Positions 18,204 to 26,859 of a stretch of DNA of 45,379 nt are shown here, one piece after another. The position numbers and the translations under genes are program-made. The notes under the pieces are model-generated. The model searched no databases. It saw nothing but the letters and a program-made list of their open reading frames with translations, and had not been told where the DNA came from. Source of the DNA: Moraxellaceae bacterium (GTDB lineage: Bacteria > Pseudomonadota > Gammaproteobacteria > Burkholderiales > Rhodocyclaceae); the NCBI GenBank assembly GCA_031119205.1, contig JAVHYF010000031.1, forward strand, positions 1 to 45,379. Direction: 5' to 3'. Each line of letters starts with the position of its first letter. Within the stretch, counting starts at the first letter, position 1.

Positions 18204-19154
18204 ATGTTGCGCAAGACACTTCCGGCAGCGCTGCTGGCCTGTTGCATTGCAGCGGGCGTCAGCGCGCAGACCACCAGCTCCTCCGCCAGGTCCGTTCCTG
18301 CGTCCTCACCGACTCCCACCTCCGCCCCCACCCCCACCTCTGTTTCCCTGCCGCCATCGGCAGCGGGTCAGCCGGCTCTCGGCGCCTTCCTGTGGTTGCC
18401 CGCCGACACGCGTCCCAGCCCGGCCATCGTCATGGCGCATGGCTGCAGCGGCGTCGGCAAGGGGGGCAAACCTTCGGTCCGCTTCAGCGACTGGGCCCAG
18501 CGTTTCCGTGATGCCGGCTTCAGGGTGTTGCTGGTGGACAGTTTCAGCGGGCGTGGCATCGAAGAGTTGTGCACGGTGAAGTTCGCCGACCGTCGCCTGA
18601 AACAGCAACACCGCGTGCCCGACCTGCTGGGCGCCGCCGCCTGGTTACGCGCACGCGGCGACGTCACCGCCGTCGTGCTGGCGGGCTGGTCGCATGGTGG
18701 TGGCGTGGTGCTGGACACCTTGCAGGACAAACGGGCTACCCGCTTCGACGCGATGCTCGCTTTCTACCCTGGCTGCACCCGCTTCGCAGGAAAGGGCGAC
18801 AGGTTCCGCGCCCCGGTGCCGGTAGTGATCCACGTCGGCGAGGCTGATGACTGGACGCCGGCGGCGCCATGCGTGCAGTTGCATGACAACGCGCAAGCCA
18901 GAGGGCTGGACGTCACCGTCCACACCTATGCGGGCTCGTACCATGACTTCGATTCGGCGACCGGCAAGCTGCATCACCGTGCCGACGTGCCCAATGGCGT
19001 CAATCCCGGTCAGGGCGTGATGGTGGGGCCGAATCCCGTGGCCCGTGCGCTGGCTCGCGAGCGGGTGATGGCCTGGCTGGAAACCTACCGTACGGGTGGC
19101 AAGGCGGGTGGCCTGGGCAGTGACAATTCGCCGGAACGGACGGACCAGAGGTAG
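18204..19154 (+). CDS. secreted dienelactone hydrolase family protein
   Basis: 316 residues from the ATG at 18204; an in-frame ATG at 18192 is only one base from the GGAG and is less likely. The N-terminus (MLRKTLPAALLACC...GVSAQ) is a signal peptide, followed by a Ser/Thr/Pro-rich linker. The hydrolase core has AHGCSGVG, the nucleophile motif GWSHGG, the acid EADDWTP and the His in YAGSYHDFD, the Ser/Asp/His set of the DLH fold. The family includes dienelactone hydrolases and diverse secreted esterases, so the substrate is unknown. The C-terminal tail is polar and Gly-rich. Confidence 0.85.
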   Translation: MLRKTLPAALLACCIAAGVSAQTTSSSARSVPASSPTPTSAPTPTSVSLPPSAAGQPALGAFLWLPADTRPSPAIVMAHGCSGVGKGGKPSVRFSDWAQRFRDAGFRVLLVDSFSGRGIEELCTVKFADRRLKQQHRVPDLLGAAAWLRARGDVTAVVLAGWSHGGGVVLDTLQDKRATRFDAMLAFYPGCTRFAGKGDRFRAPVPVVIHVGEADDWTPAAPCVQLHDNAQARGLDVTVHTYAGSYHDFDSATGKLHHRADVPNGVNPGQGVMVGPNPVARALARERVMAWLETYRTGGKAGGLGSDNSPERTDQR

Positions 19155-19196
19155 ATCGAGCACGAAGCCGGGCCGCAAGCCGCATGCGGCAGGCCG

Positions 19197-20738
19197 TCAG
19201 CGCGCCAGCCACAGCATGGCGAGTTCGCCCGCGGCGATGGCGGACACCGCCAGCATCAGCCACAGCATGCGGCGGTTGCTGGCACGCTGGCGGGCTTCGA
19301 TCTGCTCCAGGCGCGTCAGCCATTGCTCGCGGGCGCTGTCGCCCAGCGCGCGATGCAGCAGGCGTGGCAACTGCGGAAGTGTCGCGGCCCAGCCCGGCGC
19401 CTCGTCCTGCACATGGCGCAGCAGCGCGCGCCAGCCGACCTGCTCGTTCATCCAGCGTTCGAGGAAGGGCTTGGCGGTCTTCCAGAGGTCGAGGTCGGGG
19501 TCCAGCTCGCGACCGAGGCCCTCGATGTTGAGCAGGGTCTTCTGCAGCAGCACGAGTTGCGGCTGCACTTCCATCTCGAAGCGGCGGGCGGTCTGGAACA
19601 GCCGCAGCAGCGTCTTGCCGAACGAGATGTCGCGCAGCGGCTTGTCGAAGATCGGCTCGCAGACGGCGCGGATCGCGCTCTCGAACTCGTCGACGCGGGT
19701 GTTGGCGGGTACCCAGCCGGCATCGACGTGGGCCTGCGCGACGCGCTTGTAGTCGCGCTGGAAGAAGGCCAGGAAGTTCTGCGCCAGATAGGATTTGTCG
19801 CGGTCGTTCAGCGTGCCCATGATGCCGAAGTCCAGCGCGATGTACTGGCCGCGGTTGGGGCCGCCGGTGGCGACGAAGATGTTGCCGGGGTGCATGTCGG
19901 CGTGGAAGAAGCCGTCGCGGAACACCTGGGTGAAGAAGATCTCCACGCCGGCGCGCGACAGGGCGCTGAGGTCGATGCCCTGTTCGCGCAGGCGGGCGGT
20001 CTGCGAGATCGGCGTGCCATGCATGCGTTGCATGACCATGACATTCGACGAGCAGTAGTCCCAGTGCACTTCAGGGACCGTGAGCAGGGGCGAGTCCTTG
20101 AAATTCCGCCGCAGCTGCGAGCAGTTGGCGGCCTCGCGCATCAGGTCCAGCTCGTCGCGCAGGTGCTTGGCGAACTCCGCGACGACCTCGCGCGGCTTCA
20201 GGCGGCGGCCTTCCGACCAGACCTTCTCGATCAGCGTCGCGGCCGCTTCGAGCAGGCCGAGATCGTGTTCGATGATGCGGTCGATGCCCGGCCGCAATAC
20301 CTTGACCGCGACCTCGGTGCCGTCGGGCAGCTCGGCGAAGTGCACCTGTGCGATGGAGGCCGAGGCCACCGGCGTGCGCTCGAAGCGGGTGAACACCTCG
20401 TCCACCGGCCTGCCGTATTCGCCTTCCAGCACGGCCAGTGCCTGCTCGGTGGGAAAGGGCGGCACGCGATCCTGCAGGCGCGCCAGCTCGTCGGCGAGAT
20501 CCGGCGCCAGCAGGTCGCGGCGGGTGGACAGCATCTGGCCGAACTTGACGAAGATCGGCCCCAGCGACTCCAGTGCCTGGCGTACGCGCACCGCGCGCGG
20601 TTCGGCGAAGCGACGATCGGGGATCAGGCGACGCAGCCATTCGCCCACCGGGGTGGTGGAGGCGCGGTCGAGGATGATCTGGTCCAGACCGAAGCGCAGC
20701 GAGACGGTGACGATCTTGGCGAGACGGAACAGGCGCAC
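19197..20738 (-). CDS. ubiB: ubiquinone biosynthesis protein kinase-like UbiB
   Basis: 513 residues, close to the usual length of UbiB. The N-terminal KxGQ signature is in [15 protein letters not shown], followed by the Ala-rich nucleotide loop [21 protein letters not shown], the ExD-like [11 protein letters not shown] and the metal-binding ALDFGIMG. Two C-terminal hydrophobic segments ([20 protein letters not shown]) anchor it in the inner membrane. UbiB is an atypical kinase/ATPase needed for coenzyme Q assembly. An upstream TTG at 20771 keeps the frame open, but it lies in a hairpin; the GTG at 20738 gives the family's [10 protein letters not shown]-terminus with AAAGG eight bases upstream. 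Confidence 0.93.
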   Translation of the reverse strand: MRLFRLAKIVTVSLRFGLDQIILDRASTTPVGEWLRRLIPDRRFAEPRAVRVRQALESLGPIFVKFGQMLSTRRDLLAPDLADELARLQDRVPPFPTEQALAVLEGEYGRPVDEVFTRFERTPVASASIAQVHFAELPDGTEVAVKVLRPGIDRIIEHDLGLLEAAATLIEKVWSEGRRLKPREVVAEFAKHLRDELDLMREAANCSQLRRNFKDSPLLTVPEVHWDYCSSNVMVMQRMHGTPISQTARLREQGIDLSALSRAGVEIFFTQVFRDGFFHADMHPGNIFVATGGPNRGQYIALDFGIMGTLNDRDKSYLAQNFLAFFQRDYKRVAQAHVDAGWVPANTRVDEFESAIRAVCEPIFDKPLRDISFGKTLLRLFQTARRFEMEVQPQLVLLQKTLLNIEGLGRELDPDLDLWKTAKPFLERWMNEQVGWRALLRHVQDEAPGWAATLPQLPRLLHRALGDSAREQWLTRLEQIEARQRASNRRMLWLMLAVSAIAAGELAMLWLAR

Positions 20739-20748
20739 GCGGCGGGCC

Positions 20749-20770
20749 TTTGCGGGGGAAAAACCCCGCA
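20749..20770 (-). repeat. hairpin in the ubiB leader
   Basis: A perfect 8-base stem (TTGCGGGG / CCCCGCAA) closes over an A/T-rich loop just upstream of the ubiB start. No T-run follows on either strand. It could end transcripts of the upstream lipoprotein gene poorly, or act as a leader structure. It argues against the upstream TTG being the ubiB start. Confidence 0.4.
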
Positions 20771-20853
20771 ATCTTAGCCCGGATGCGTGAGTGCCGTTGC
20801 AGGCGACAGCTGCGCTGCGTCAAGCAGGCCCGCGCCGCCGGCTGCGCCGGCGC

Positions 20854-22071
20854 TTACCAGCTGGCGCGCAGCGAGTCGGCGTTGAAGCGCGGGTGTCGGG
20901 TCACGCTGCGCATGTTGACGAACTCGAACTGGCGGCTGCTCAGGCTGCGCAGCTGGGTCAGGGTGTCGTTGTTCCAGCGCTCGCCGGGTTCGCCTTGCAC
21001 TTGCAGGTCGTCACCGATGTCGGCGACCAGCAGGCCGTATTGCTGCATGGCGCGTGCCACCGTTTTTGCCTGTGCGGTCCATTCGGCGGGGATCACGAAA
21101 TCCGCGCGCAAGCGCAGGCGCGCGCCGAACGGAATGCCACCCGGGGTCGGGCCGCCGTCGTGGCGGCGCGCGGGCCACACATGGGCTTCGGCGAGCACGC
21201 TGTCGCGGAAGCTCACGCGCAGGGCATGGCGTATTTCGCCCAGGTCGGCTTCCTCGACCCGCAGCAGCAGGGGCAGCACCGGCAGGCCGCCGGCGTCACC
21301 GGTGGTCCAGGCGTCCGGCCGCATGCCATAGCTGTTGAGATCCCAGGCCGCGGTGGCCTGCGCATGCCACTGGTTGCCCACCTTCTGGCTGCCCGTGCTC
21401 TCCCACAGCCGGCAGGCACCCGATTCGAGCACCACGATGCGACGCTCCCCGCAGTCCTGTCCGGCGCTGCAGCCACTCTTGCTGGCGATGGCTGCGTCGT
21501 CGGGATAGGGGAAGCGCATCTGCGGCGCAGGAACACGGCTGCACTGCTCCACGGCAAGCCCGCTGTCCTGGCGGAGTACGGCACAGTCGCTCTGCTCGAC
21601 GGCGCCTTGCGGGCTGTCCGGGGCCGCATGTGGCTGGCGGAAGGACACGTTCTGCCAGTCCGGCGACGTGCCGACCAGGAAGTAGGGGACGCCGCGGTAG
21701 GCCTCCGTGTCAGGTCCGTCCGTGGCATTGCTCCAGGCGGTGCGCAGGTTGGCGTCGCCGACCATGCCGATCCACTGATCGCTCATGGCGTGGGCCGGAA
21801 AGCGGGCAGGGTCGTCGATACGCTGGTTGAACACGGCGTCGCCGGGAAACATCTGGCAGCCGCCGAGAATGGGGCCCTCCACCGCATCGAACGGCGCGTC
21901 GCCGCTGGCGATGCGGGCACGTGCGCTCATTGCGTCGTTGCGCTGGACTGACGCCGACATGCTGGCGGCGTTGCTGGAGGTTCCCGCGGGGGAGCCCGTC
22001 CCGCAGGCGGTCATCATCATCACTGCCGAACATGCCAACCACTGCACTGCACCTTGCCGCTTCGATACCAC
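20854..22071 (-). CDS. unrecognised secreted lipoprotein
   Basis: 405 residues from the GTG at 22071, which has AAGGGG seven bases upstream and gives a lipoprotein signal: SKRQ, a hydrophobic run and lipobox MTAC (Cys 23). An ATG at 22131 is the alternative start. The mature part has no domain I can name with confidence. It has a recognisable core: FPYPDDA, IVVLESGACRLWE, AAWDLNSYGMRPDAWTTGDAGGLPVLPLLLR, the run to HALRVSF, HVWPARRHDG, and a C-terminal YGLLVADIGDDLQVQGEPGERWN. From memory, similar blocks occur in uncharacterised secreted proteins of soil bacteria. Several Cys pairs (e.g. SGCSAGQDCGE) suggest disulfides. Its neighbours ubiB and hemE give no clue to function. Confidence 0.72.
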   Translation of the reverse strand: MVSKRQGAVQWLACSAVMMMTACGTGSPAGTSSNAASMSASVQRNDAMSARARIASGDAPFDAVEGPILGGCQMFPGDAVFNQRIDDPARFPAHAMSDQWIGMVGDANLRTAWSNATDGPDTEAYRGVPYFLVGTSPDWQNVSFRQPHAAPDSPQGAVEQSDCAVLRQDSGLAVEQCSRVPAPQMRFPYPDDAAIASKSGCSAGQDCGERRIVVLESGACRLWESTGSQKVGNQWHAQATAAWDLNSYGMRPDAWTTGDAGGLPVLPLLLRVEEADLGEIRHALRVSFRDSVLAEAHVWPARRHDGGPTPGGIPFGARLRLRADFVIPAEWTAQAKTVARAMQQYGLLVADIGDDLQVQGEPGERWNNDTLTQLRSLSSRQFEFVNMRSVTRHPRFNADSLRASW

Positions 22072-22351
22072 TTGCTTGCCCCTTGCCAGACCGTTGCCCA
22101 CTACATCGGCGGCGGCAAGGGTGCGCGACATGCCGACGGCGGCGCGTGTCGTGTCAATGGAGGCTTGAGCGGGACCAGCGTTGCCTGCAGCCGCATGAAC
22201 GGTGGCTGGGGGCCGTCGGTCCGCGCGAAACGCGAAAATAGAAGGCTCGGCAGGCTTCCCGCAGGCGATATACCTTGGTCGTAGGCGGGGTGTGCGGAAG
22301 GTTTTTCGGGGAGGGGTAGAATCTCGGTCCCCCGTCTGTCCCGCCCGAGTC

Positions 22352-23434
22352 ATGACCCGTCCCGCCAACGACACTTTCCTGCGTGCGCTGTTGCGCCAGC
22401 CCACGGACTACACCCCGGTGTGGCTGATGCGCCAGGCAGGCCGCTACCTGCCGGAGTACCGCGAGACGCGCAAGCGCGCAGGTGATTTCATGAGCCTGTG
22501 CCGCGACGCCAGTCTGGCCTGCGAGGTGACGCTGCAGCCGCTGGCGCGCTTCCCGCTGGACGCGGCGATCCTGTTCTCCGACATCCTTACCGTGCCGGAT
22601 GCGATGGGCCTGGGCCTGTACTTCGCCGAAGGCGAGGGCCCGCGCTTCGAACGCCCCTTGCGTGACGAGGCAGCCATCCGTGCCCTGCAGGTACCGGACA
22701 TGGCCAAGCTGCGCTACGTCTTCGACGCGGTGGCCGAGATCCGCCGCGGCCTCAAGAACAGCGTGCCCCTGATCGGCTTTTCCGGCAGCCCCTTCACGCT
22801 GGCCTGCTACATGATCGAAGGCAGCGGCTCGGACGATTTCCGCAACGTGAAGGCGCTGGCCTATTCACGGCCGGAACTGCTGCACCACATCCTCGCGGTG
22901 AATGCCGAGACGGTCACCGAATACCTCAACGCCCAGATCGCCCACGGCGCGCAGGCCGTGATGATCTTCGACACCTGGGGCGGCATGCTCAACGGCGCCG
23001 CCTACCGCGAGTTCTCGCTGGCCTACATGCAGCGCATCGTCGATGGTCTGAACCGCCGCGTGGATGGCGAGGACATTCCGGTGGTGCTGTTCACCAAGAA
23101 CGGCGGCCACTGGCTGGAAGACATGGCGGCTACCGGCTGCGATGCGCTGGGCCTGGACTGGACGGCGGACATTGGTGTCGCCCGCGCCCGCGTCGGCCAC
23201 GAGGTGGCGCTACAAGGCAACCTCGACCCCGGCATCTTGATGGGCTCGCCGGAAGCCGTGGCCCGCGAATGCGAACGCATCCTCGATGCCTACGGCCCGT
23301 TTCCCGGCCATGTTTTCAATCTCGGCCACGGCATCTGGCAGCACACGCCGCACGACAATGTGCGGGTGCTGGTGGACACCGTTCACCGTCACAGCCGGGC
23401 TATCCGCGCCGCGGCGCGATTGCCGGAAGCCTGA
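22352..23434 (+). CDS. hemE: uroporphyrinogen decarboxylase
   Basis: 360 residues, the family length. It removes four carboxyl groups from uroporphyrinogen III to form coproporphyrinogen III in haem synthesis. The N-terminal signature [15 protein letters not shown] and the second signature [16 protein letters not shown] are both intact, and the active-site Asp in LFSDIL is present. The ATG at 22352 gives the normal N-terminus; the open frame upstream is unlike the family. A TAGAAT at 22317-22322 could serve as -10 element, but no good -35 accompanies it. It lies just upstream of priA, a common neighbour in betaproteobacteria. Confidence 0.96.
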   Translation: MTRPANDTFLRALLRQPTDYTPVWLMRQAGRYLPEYRETRKRAGDFMSLCRDASLACEVTLQPLARFPLDAAILFSDILTVPDAMGLGLYFAEGEGPRFERPLRDEAAIRALQVPDMAKLRYVFDAVAEIRRGLKNSVPLIGFSGSPFTLACYMIEGSGSDDFRNVKALAYSRPELLHHILAVNAETVTEYLNAQIAHGAQAVMIFDTWGGMLNGAAYREFSLAYMQRIVDGLNRRVDGEDIPVVLFTKNGGHWLEDMAATGCDALGLDWTADIGVARARVGHEVALQGNLDPGILMGSPEAVARECERILDAYGPFPGHVFNLGHGIWQHTPHDNVRVLVDTVHRHSRAIRAAARLPEA

Positions 23435-23638
23435 TCTGGCGGGGCTTTCGCGAGACGCATCGGGGAAAAGGCGGTTTTGCCGGCCGTTTCCCTGCCAAAG
23501 GCGTACCGCAACCCAGGCCAGAAGGGCTTCTGCGGCCTATGCCGATGGGCTGATGCAGTGCAGATCGGCCTTGCCACACGTTTGACTTATGCACAACTTT
23601 GGGCGCTGCGGCGCAGCATCGACCGTAGGACGCCTCCG

Positions 23639-23651
23639 ACAAACGGTTTGT
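23639..23651. promoter_or_regulatory. 13-base dyad upstream of priA
   Basis: ACAAAC-G-GTTTGT is a perfect inverted repeat with 6-base arms around one base, about 10 bases upstream of a TTGAAA. It has the size of a dimeric regulator half-turn site. The regulator is unknown. Confidence 0.3.
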
Positions 23652-23751
23652 GCGTAAAGCGTTGAAAAGTAATGAACATTTTGTAGGTTCCGGGCTTAGC
23701 ACGATTTTTTGTAGCCGCGCAAGCCCCCCATAAGCCTCTTCGCGTAGACGT

Positions 23752-23786
23752 CTATTCACATTTTTATCCACAGAATCTGTGCACAA
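23752..23786. promoter_or_regulatory. tight group of three DnaA-box-like 9-mers
   Basis: CTATTCACA (one mismatch), TTATCCACA (exact E. coli consensus) and reverse-strand TTGTGCACA (one mismatch) lie within 35 bases, spaced by 3 and 5 bases. This sits 76 bases upstream of the priA start. A further exact box, TTATGCACA, is at 23587-23595. Confidence 0.5.
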
Positions 23787-23861
23787 ATCGCTGCGGTAAC
23801 GTTCCTGCAATGTGTTGCGCGAAAAACCCGTTAAAGCACTTCATGAATCGCGCATAACCTG

Positions 23862-26072
23862 ATGATTGAAAAAGAAAAAACGGGCGTTTCAAGCGGGGGT
23901 TCAAAGCGTGTGGTGCGGGTGGCATTGCCGCTTCCCAAGCCACAACTCTTTGATTACGCGGCGGAAGATGCCGATCTTGGGCCAGGGCATTGCGTTCGCG
24001 TGCCTTTCGGACAAGGCGAAAAAACCGGGGTCGTGATTGCCGTAAACCCCGAGGACTCACACCCTTCAGCGCGCCTCAAGGCGGTCCTCGAAGTCTTGCG
24101 CGATGCGCCGCCGCTGCCACCGCAATGGTTGGCGCTGGCCGACTTCGCAGCGCGCTACTACCAGCACCCGCTAGGCGAGGTCGTGAGCACTGCGTTGCCA
24201 CCCGGGCTGCGTCGCGCCGTGCGCCTGCCGCGCGACGATGATCCCTTGCTCGCGGCCACCCCTGAGGGGCAGTCCGCGCTGGCCGCCGCAAAGAAACTGA
24301 CGCGCGCACTCGCCGCCGTGCTGGCGGTGCAGACGGCAGGGCCGCAGCGCCGCTCGGTACTCCTCGATCGCCTGGATGGCGATGGCAGCGCCGCCATCCG
24401 CGATGCGCGTGCGCGTGGCTGGCTGGTGCCCACGGTGCCCAGTTTCGACGCCACCGCCAGCGGCGCGCTGACGCTGAATGCCGAGCAGGGTGCCGCCGTC
24501 GAACGCGTGGCCGCGACGCTCGGCCGCTTCGAAGCCTTCCTGCTGTTCGGCGTCACCGGCAGCGGCAAGACCGAGGTGTACCTGCAGTCGATTGCCCATG
24601 CACTGGCGGCCGGCAAGCAGGCCCTGCTGCTGGTGCCGGAAATCGGCCTTACGCCGCAACTGCTGGAGCGGGTGGCGGAACGCTTCCCGGCGGCGCGCTG
24701 GCTGGCCCTGCACAGTGGCGTGCCGGACGGTGAGCGATCGCGCGGTTTCCTTGCCGCCCTGCGCGGCGAGGTGGACATCCTCATCGGCACGCGGCTGTCG
24801 GTATTCGTGCCGCTGCCGCGCCTCGGGCTGATCGTCGTCGACGAAGAGCACGACGCCTCCTTCAAGCAGCAGGATGGCCTGCGTTACTCCGCGCGTGATC
24901 TCGCTGTATGGCGCGCGCATCACGAGAGCCTGCCCATCGTGCTCGGCTCCGCCACGCCGTCGCTGGAAAGCTGGCAGCGCGCGCAGGCCGGGCGCTACAC
25001 CCGGCTGGACCTGCCACGCCCCGCGCTGGCCCCGCAGCCGCCCACCATGCGGCTCATCGACACCCGTCGCTGCAAGCTCGACAACGGCCTGTCGCCGCCG
25101 CTGGTGGAAGCGCTGCGCCAGCGCATCGAACGCAATGAGCAAAGCCTCGTCTTCCTCAACCGCCGCGGCTATGCGCCGGTGGTTACCTGCACGTCCTGTG
25201 GCTGGGTCAGCGCCTGCGAGCATTGCTCCGCCAACATGGTGTTCCATGCCGCCGATGGCCGCCTGCGCTGCCACCACTGCGGTGCCGAGGAACGCGTGCC
25301 GCGCGCCTGCCCGCAATGCGGCAACCAGGACCTGCAGGCGCACGGGCGCGGCACCCAGCGACTCGAAGAGCGGCTTGGCGAACTGCTGCCGGATGCGCGC
25401 ATCCTGCGGGTGGACCGCGACGCCATCCGCAGCCCGGCCGAATGGGCTGCCACCCGCATGCAGATCGCCGAGGGTGACGTCGACATCCTTGTCGGCACCC
25501 AGATGCTCGCCAAAGGGCATGACTTTCCGCGCCTGACGCTGGTGGGTGTGGTGGGCGCAGACGCGGGCCTCTTTGCCGCTGACTATCGCGCACCGGAACG
25601 GCTGTTCCAGCAGTTGATGCAGGTGGCGGGCCGCAGTGGCCGCGCCGAGCTGCCGGGCGAGGTGCTGATCCAGACCGAGTTCGGCGAGCACCCGCTCTAC
25701 CAGCACCTGATGCGCCGCGACTACACCGGCTTCGCCGCCCGCGAACTCGGCGAACGCAAGCAGGCCAGCTTCCCGCCGTGGACCTACCACGCCACCCTGC
25801 GTGCAGAGGGCCTGCAGCTGGCGGACGCACTGGATTTCCTGTCGCGTGCCCGCGCGGCGGCCGAAAGCCTGCAGGCAGGTGTGCACCTGTTCGACCCGGT
25901 GCCGATGCGCCTCGTGCGGCGTGCGCGACTGGAGCGTGCGCAGTTCGTCATCGAGGCCGACCAGCGTGGTGTGCTGCAGGCATTCCTCACCGCCTGGACG
26001 CCCTTGCTCTACGCACTGAAGATGCCACGCGAGCTACGCTGGCATCTGGATGTCGACCCCGCCGAGCTATAA
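23862..26072 (+). CDS. priA: primosomal replication helicase PriA
   Basis: 736 residues, the usual length. PriA recognises abandoned replication forks and reloads the replisome. The N-terminal 3' DNA-binding domain begins VVRVALPLPKPQLFDY. The helicase core has Walker A GVTGSGKTE (Lys near 236), motif II VVDEEHD, and SATPSLESW. The zinc-binding insert supplies eight Cys in CTSCGWVSACEHC and, later, CHHCG and CPQCGN. Motifs V-VI include VGTQMLAKGHDFP and QVAGRSGRAELPG. The ATG at 23862 yields a slightly long, lysine-rich start (MIEKEKTG). The gene lies immediately downstream of a DnaA-box-like cluster. Confidence 0.96.
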   Translation: MIEKEKTGVSSGGSKRVVRVALPLPKPQLFDYAAEDADLGPGHCVRVPFGQGEKTGVVIAVNPEDSHPSARLKAVLEVLRDAPPLPPQWLALADFAARYYQHPLGEVVSTALPPGLRRAVRLPRDDDPLLAATPEGQSALAAAKKLTRALAAVLAVQTAGPQRRSVLLDRLDGDGSAAIRDARARGWLVPTVPSFDATASGALTLNAEQGAAVERVAATLGRFEAFLLFGVTGSGKTEVYLQSIAHALAAGKQALLLVPEIGLTPQLLERVAERFPAARWLALHSGVPDGERSRGFLAALRGEVDILIGTRLSVFVPLPRLGLIVVDEEHDASFKQQDGLRYSARDLAVWRAHHESLPIVLGSATPSLESWQRAQAGRYTRLDLPRPALAPQPPTMRLIDTRRCKLDNGLSPPLVEALRQRIERNEQSLVFLNRRGYAPVVTCTSCGWVSACEHCSANMVFHAADGRLRCHHCGAEERVPRACPQCGNQDLQAHGRGTQRLEERLGELLPDARILRVDRDAIRSPAEWAATRMQIAEGDVDILVGTQMLAKGHDFPRLTLVGVVGADAGLFAADYRAPERLFQQLMQVAGRSGRAELPGEVLIQTEFGEHPLYQHLMRRDYTGFAARELGERKQASFPPWTYHATLRAEGLQLADALDFLSRARAAAESLQAGVHLFDPVPMRLVRRARLERAQFVIEADQRGVLQAFLTAWTPLLYALKMPRELRWHLDVDPAEL

Positions 26073-26101
26073 CCCGGCGCGGGGGACCATCGGTAGTGGC
26101 G

Positions 26102-26659
26102 TCACGAATGGCGCGAACGCAGCAGCGAGCAGGCCATCAGGCCGATCGCCAGCAAGGCCAGCGGCGCGGGCTCCGGTATCTCTCCGGAGTCGCGCAGGTA
26201 GACGCTGATGTGCGACACGTTCTTCGTATTCGGGATCGTCAGGAAGGGCGGATTCTCAAAGGGAGATTCCCAGCTTCCGCCGAAGGTGTCGTCGGCGAGC
26301 AGGTAGCCGACGACAGTCGTGCCGTTACCACTTTTGAAGACGAGCATGACATCGCCATCGAGCGACGGAATTCCCCAGGTTCCGCTCATGCCCGTTCCGG
26401 TTCCTGAGTAGCCGGCGTTAACGCCAATCTTGCCGCCGAAGATCCAGTCGCTGAAGCCGAAGAAGGCGTCCGCATTCACGGTGAGTGGATCGGTGTTGAG
26501 GAAGTCCTGCGTGCTGGCGGTGCTGTACTCGCAGGCGATGCTGCCGGTGACGCCATTGCTGATGCTGGCGGGGCAGCTGATGGTGCCGGCTTGCGCCAGC
26601 ACTGCATTCGCGAGGCATGCTGCCGCGCAGAACGCTTTGCACAAAGATGCCGTTTTCAT
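26102..26659 (-). CDS. PEP-CTERM sorting-domain protein
   Basis: 185 residues from the ATG at 26659 (a GTG six bases earlier is also in frame). A Sec signal peptide (MKTASLCKAFCAAACLANAVLAQAG) is followed by a Gly/Ser/Thr-rich, largely beta-like body. The C-terminus is the classic tripartite sorting signal: IPEP, the hydrophobic LALLAIGLMACSLL, then basic RSRHS. Such proteins are processed by exosortase (EpsH) and released or attached to the cell surface, often with exopolysaccharide. No exosortase is in the window, so it must be encoded elsewhere. The body matches no domain that I recognise. It is convergent with priA, 29 bases apart. Confidence 0.88.
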   Translation of the reverse strand: MKTASLCKAFCAAACLANAVLAQAGTISCPASISNGVTGSIACEYSTASTQDFLNTDPLTVNADAFFGFSDWIFGGKIGVNAGYSGTGTGMSGTWGIPSLDGDVMLVFKSGNGTTVVGYLLADDTFGGSWESPFENPPFLTIPNTKNVSHISVYLRDSGEIPEPAPLALLAIGLMACSLLRSRHS

Positions 26660-26824
26660 GATCACTACCGGTGCTGCTGATGCCTGAAGATCAGCAAGAA
26701 CTGCACCGACTTCCGGCCGTCGCCCTGCGCGCGAGGCCGGTAAAGCGTCTCACATTCCGGCACATTTACGCTCATGCGGCGGCTGTCAAAACCGCCGACG
26801 GAACACCTAGGAATAACGTGAAAA

Positions 26825-26853
26825 CCGTCACGGCGCGGCGGGCGCCGTGACGA
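26825..26853 (-). terminator. rho-independent terminator of the chemoreceptor gene
   Basis: An 11-base perfect stem (CGTCACGGCGC / GCGCCGTGACG) with loop GGCGG spans 26826-26852. Read on the reverse strand it lies just after the chemoreceptor stop codon and is followed by GGTTTTCACG, a short T-run. Confidence 0.82.
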
Positions 26854-26859
26854 TGGCGC

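Larger units (their letters stand above)
23435..23861. other. hemE-priA intergenic region with clustered DnaA-box-like motifs
   Basis: 427 bases with no plausible gene, clearly more AT-rich than its surroundings in its second half. It contains two 9-mers that fit the DnaA consensus TTWTNCACA exactly (23587-23595 and 23764-23772) and three with one mismatch (23649-23657 reverse, 23752-23760 forward, 23778-23786 reverse). A dyad ACAAAC-G-GTTTGT lies at 23639-23651. A TTGAAA at 23662 could be a -35 element, though no matching -10 is convincing. Confidence 0.6.

Noticed and set aside
20739-20771. TTG at 20771 as ubiB start
   Set aside because: It lies within a perfect hairpin, adds 11 residues not typical of UbiB, and the GTG at 20738 has a ribosome site.
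23752-23786. Calling the hemE-priA spacer the chromosomal origin outright
   Set aside because: The boxes are suggestive, but dnaA, dnaN, rpmH or gidA are not in the window and skew could not be computed.
24171-25886. 571-codon reverse-strand frame opposite priA
   Set aside because: Antisense shadow; priA motifs are complete on the forward strand.
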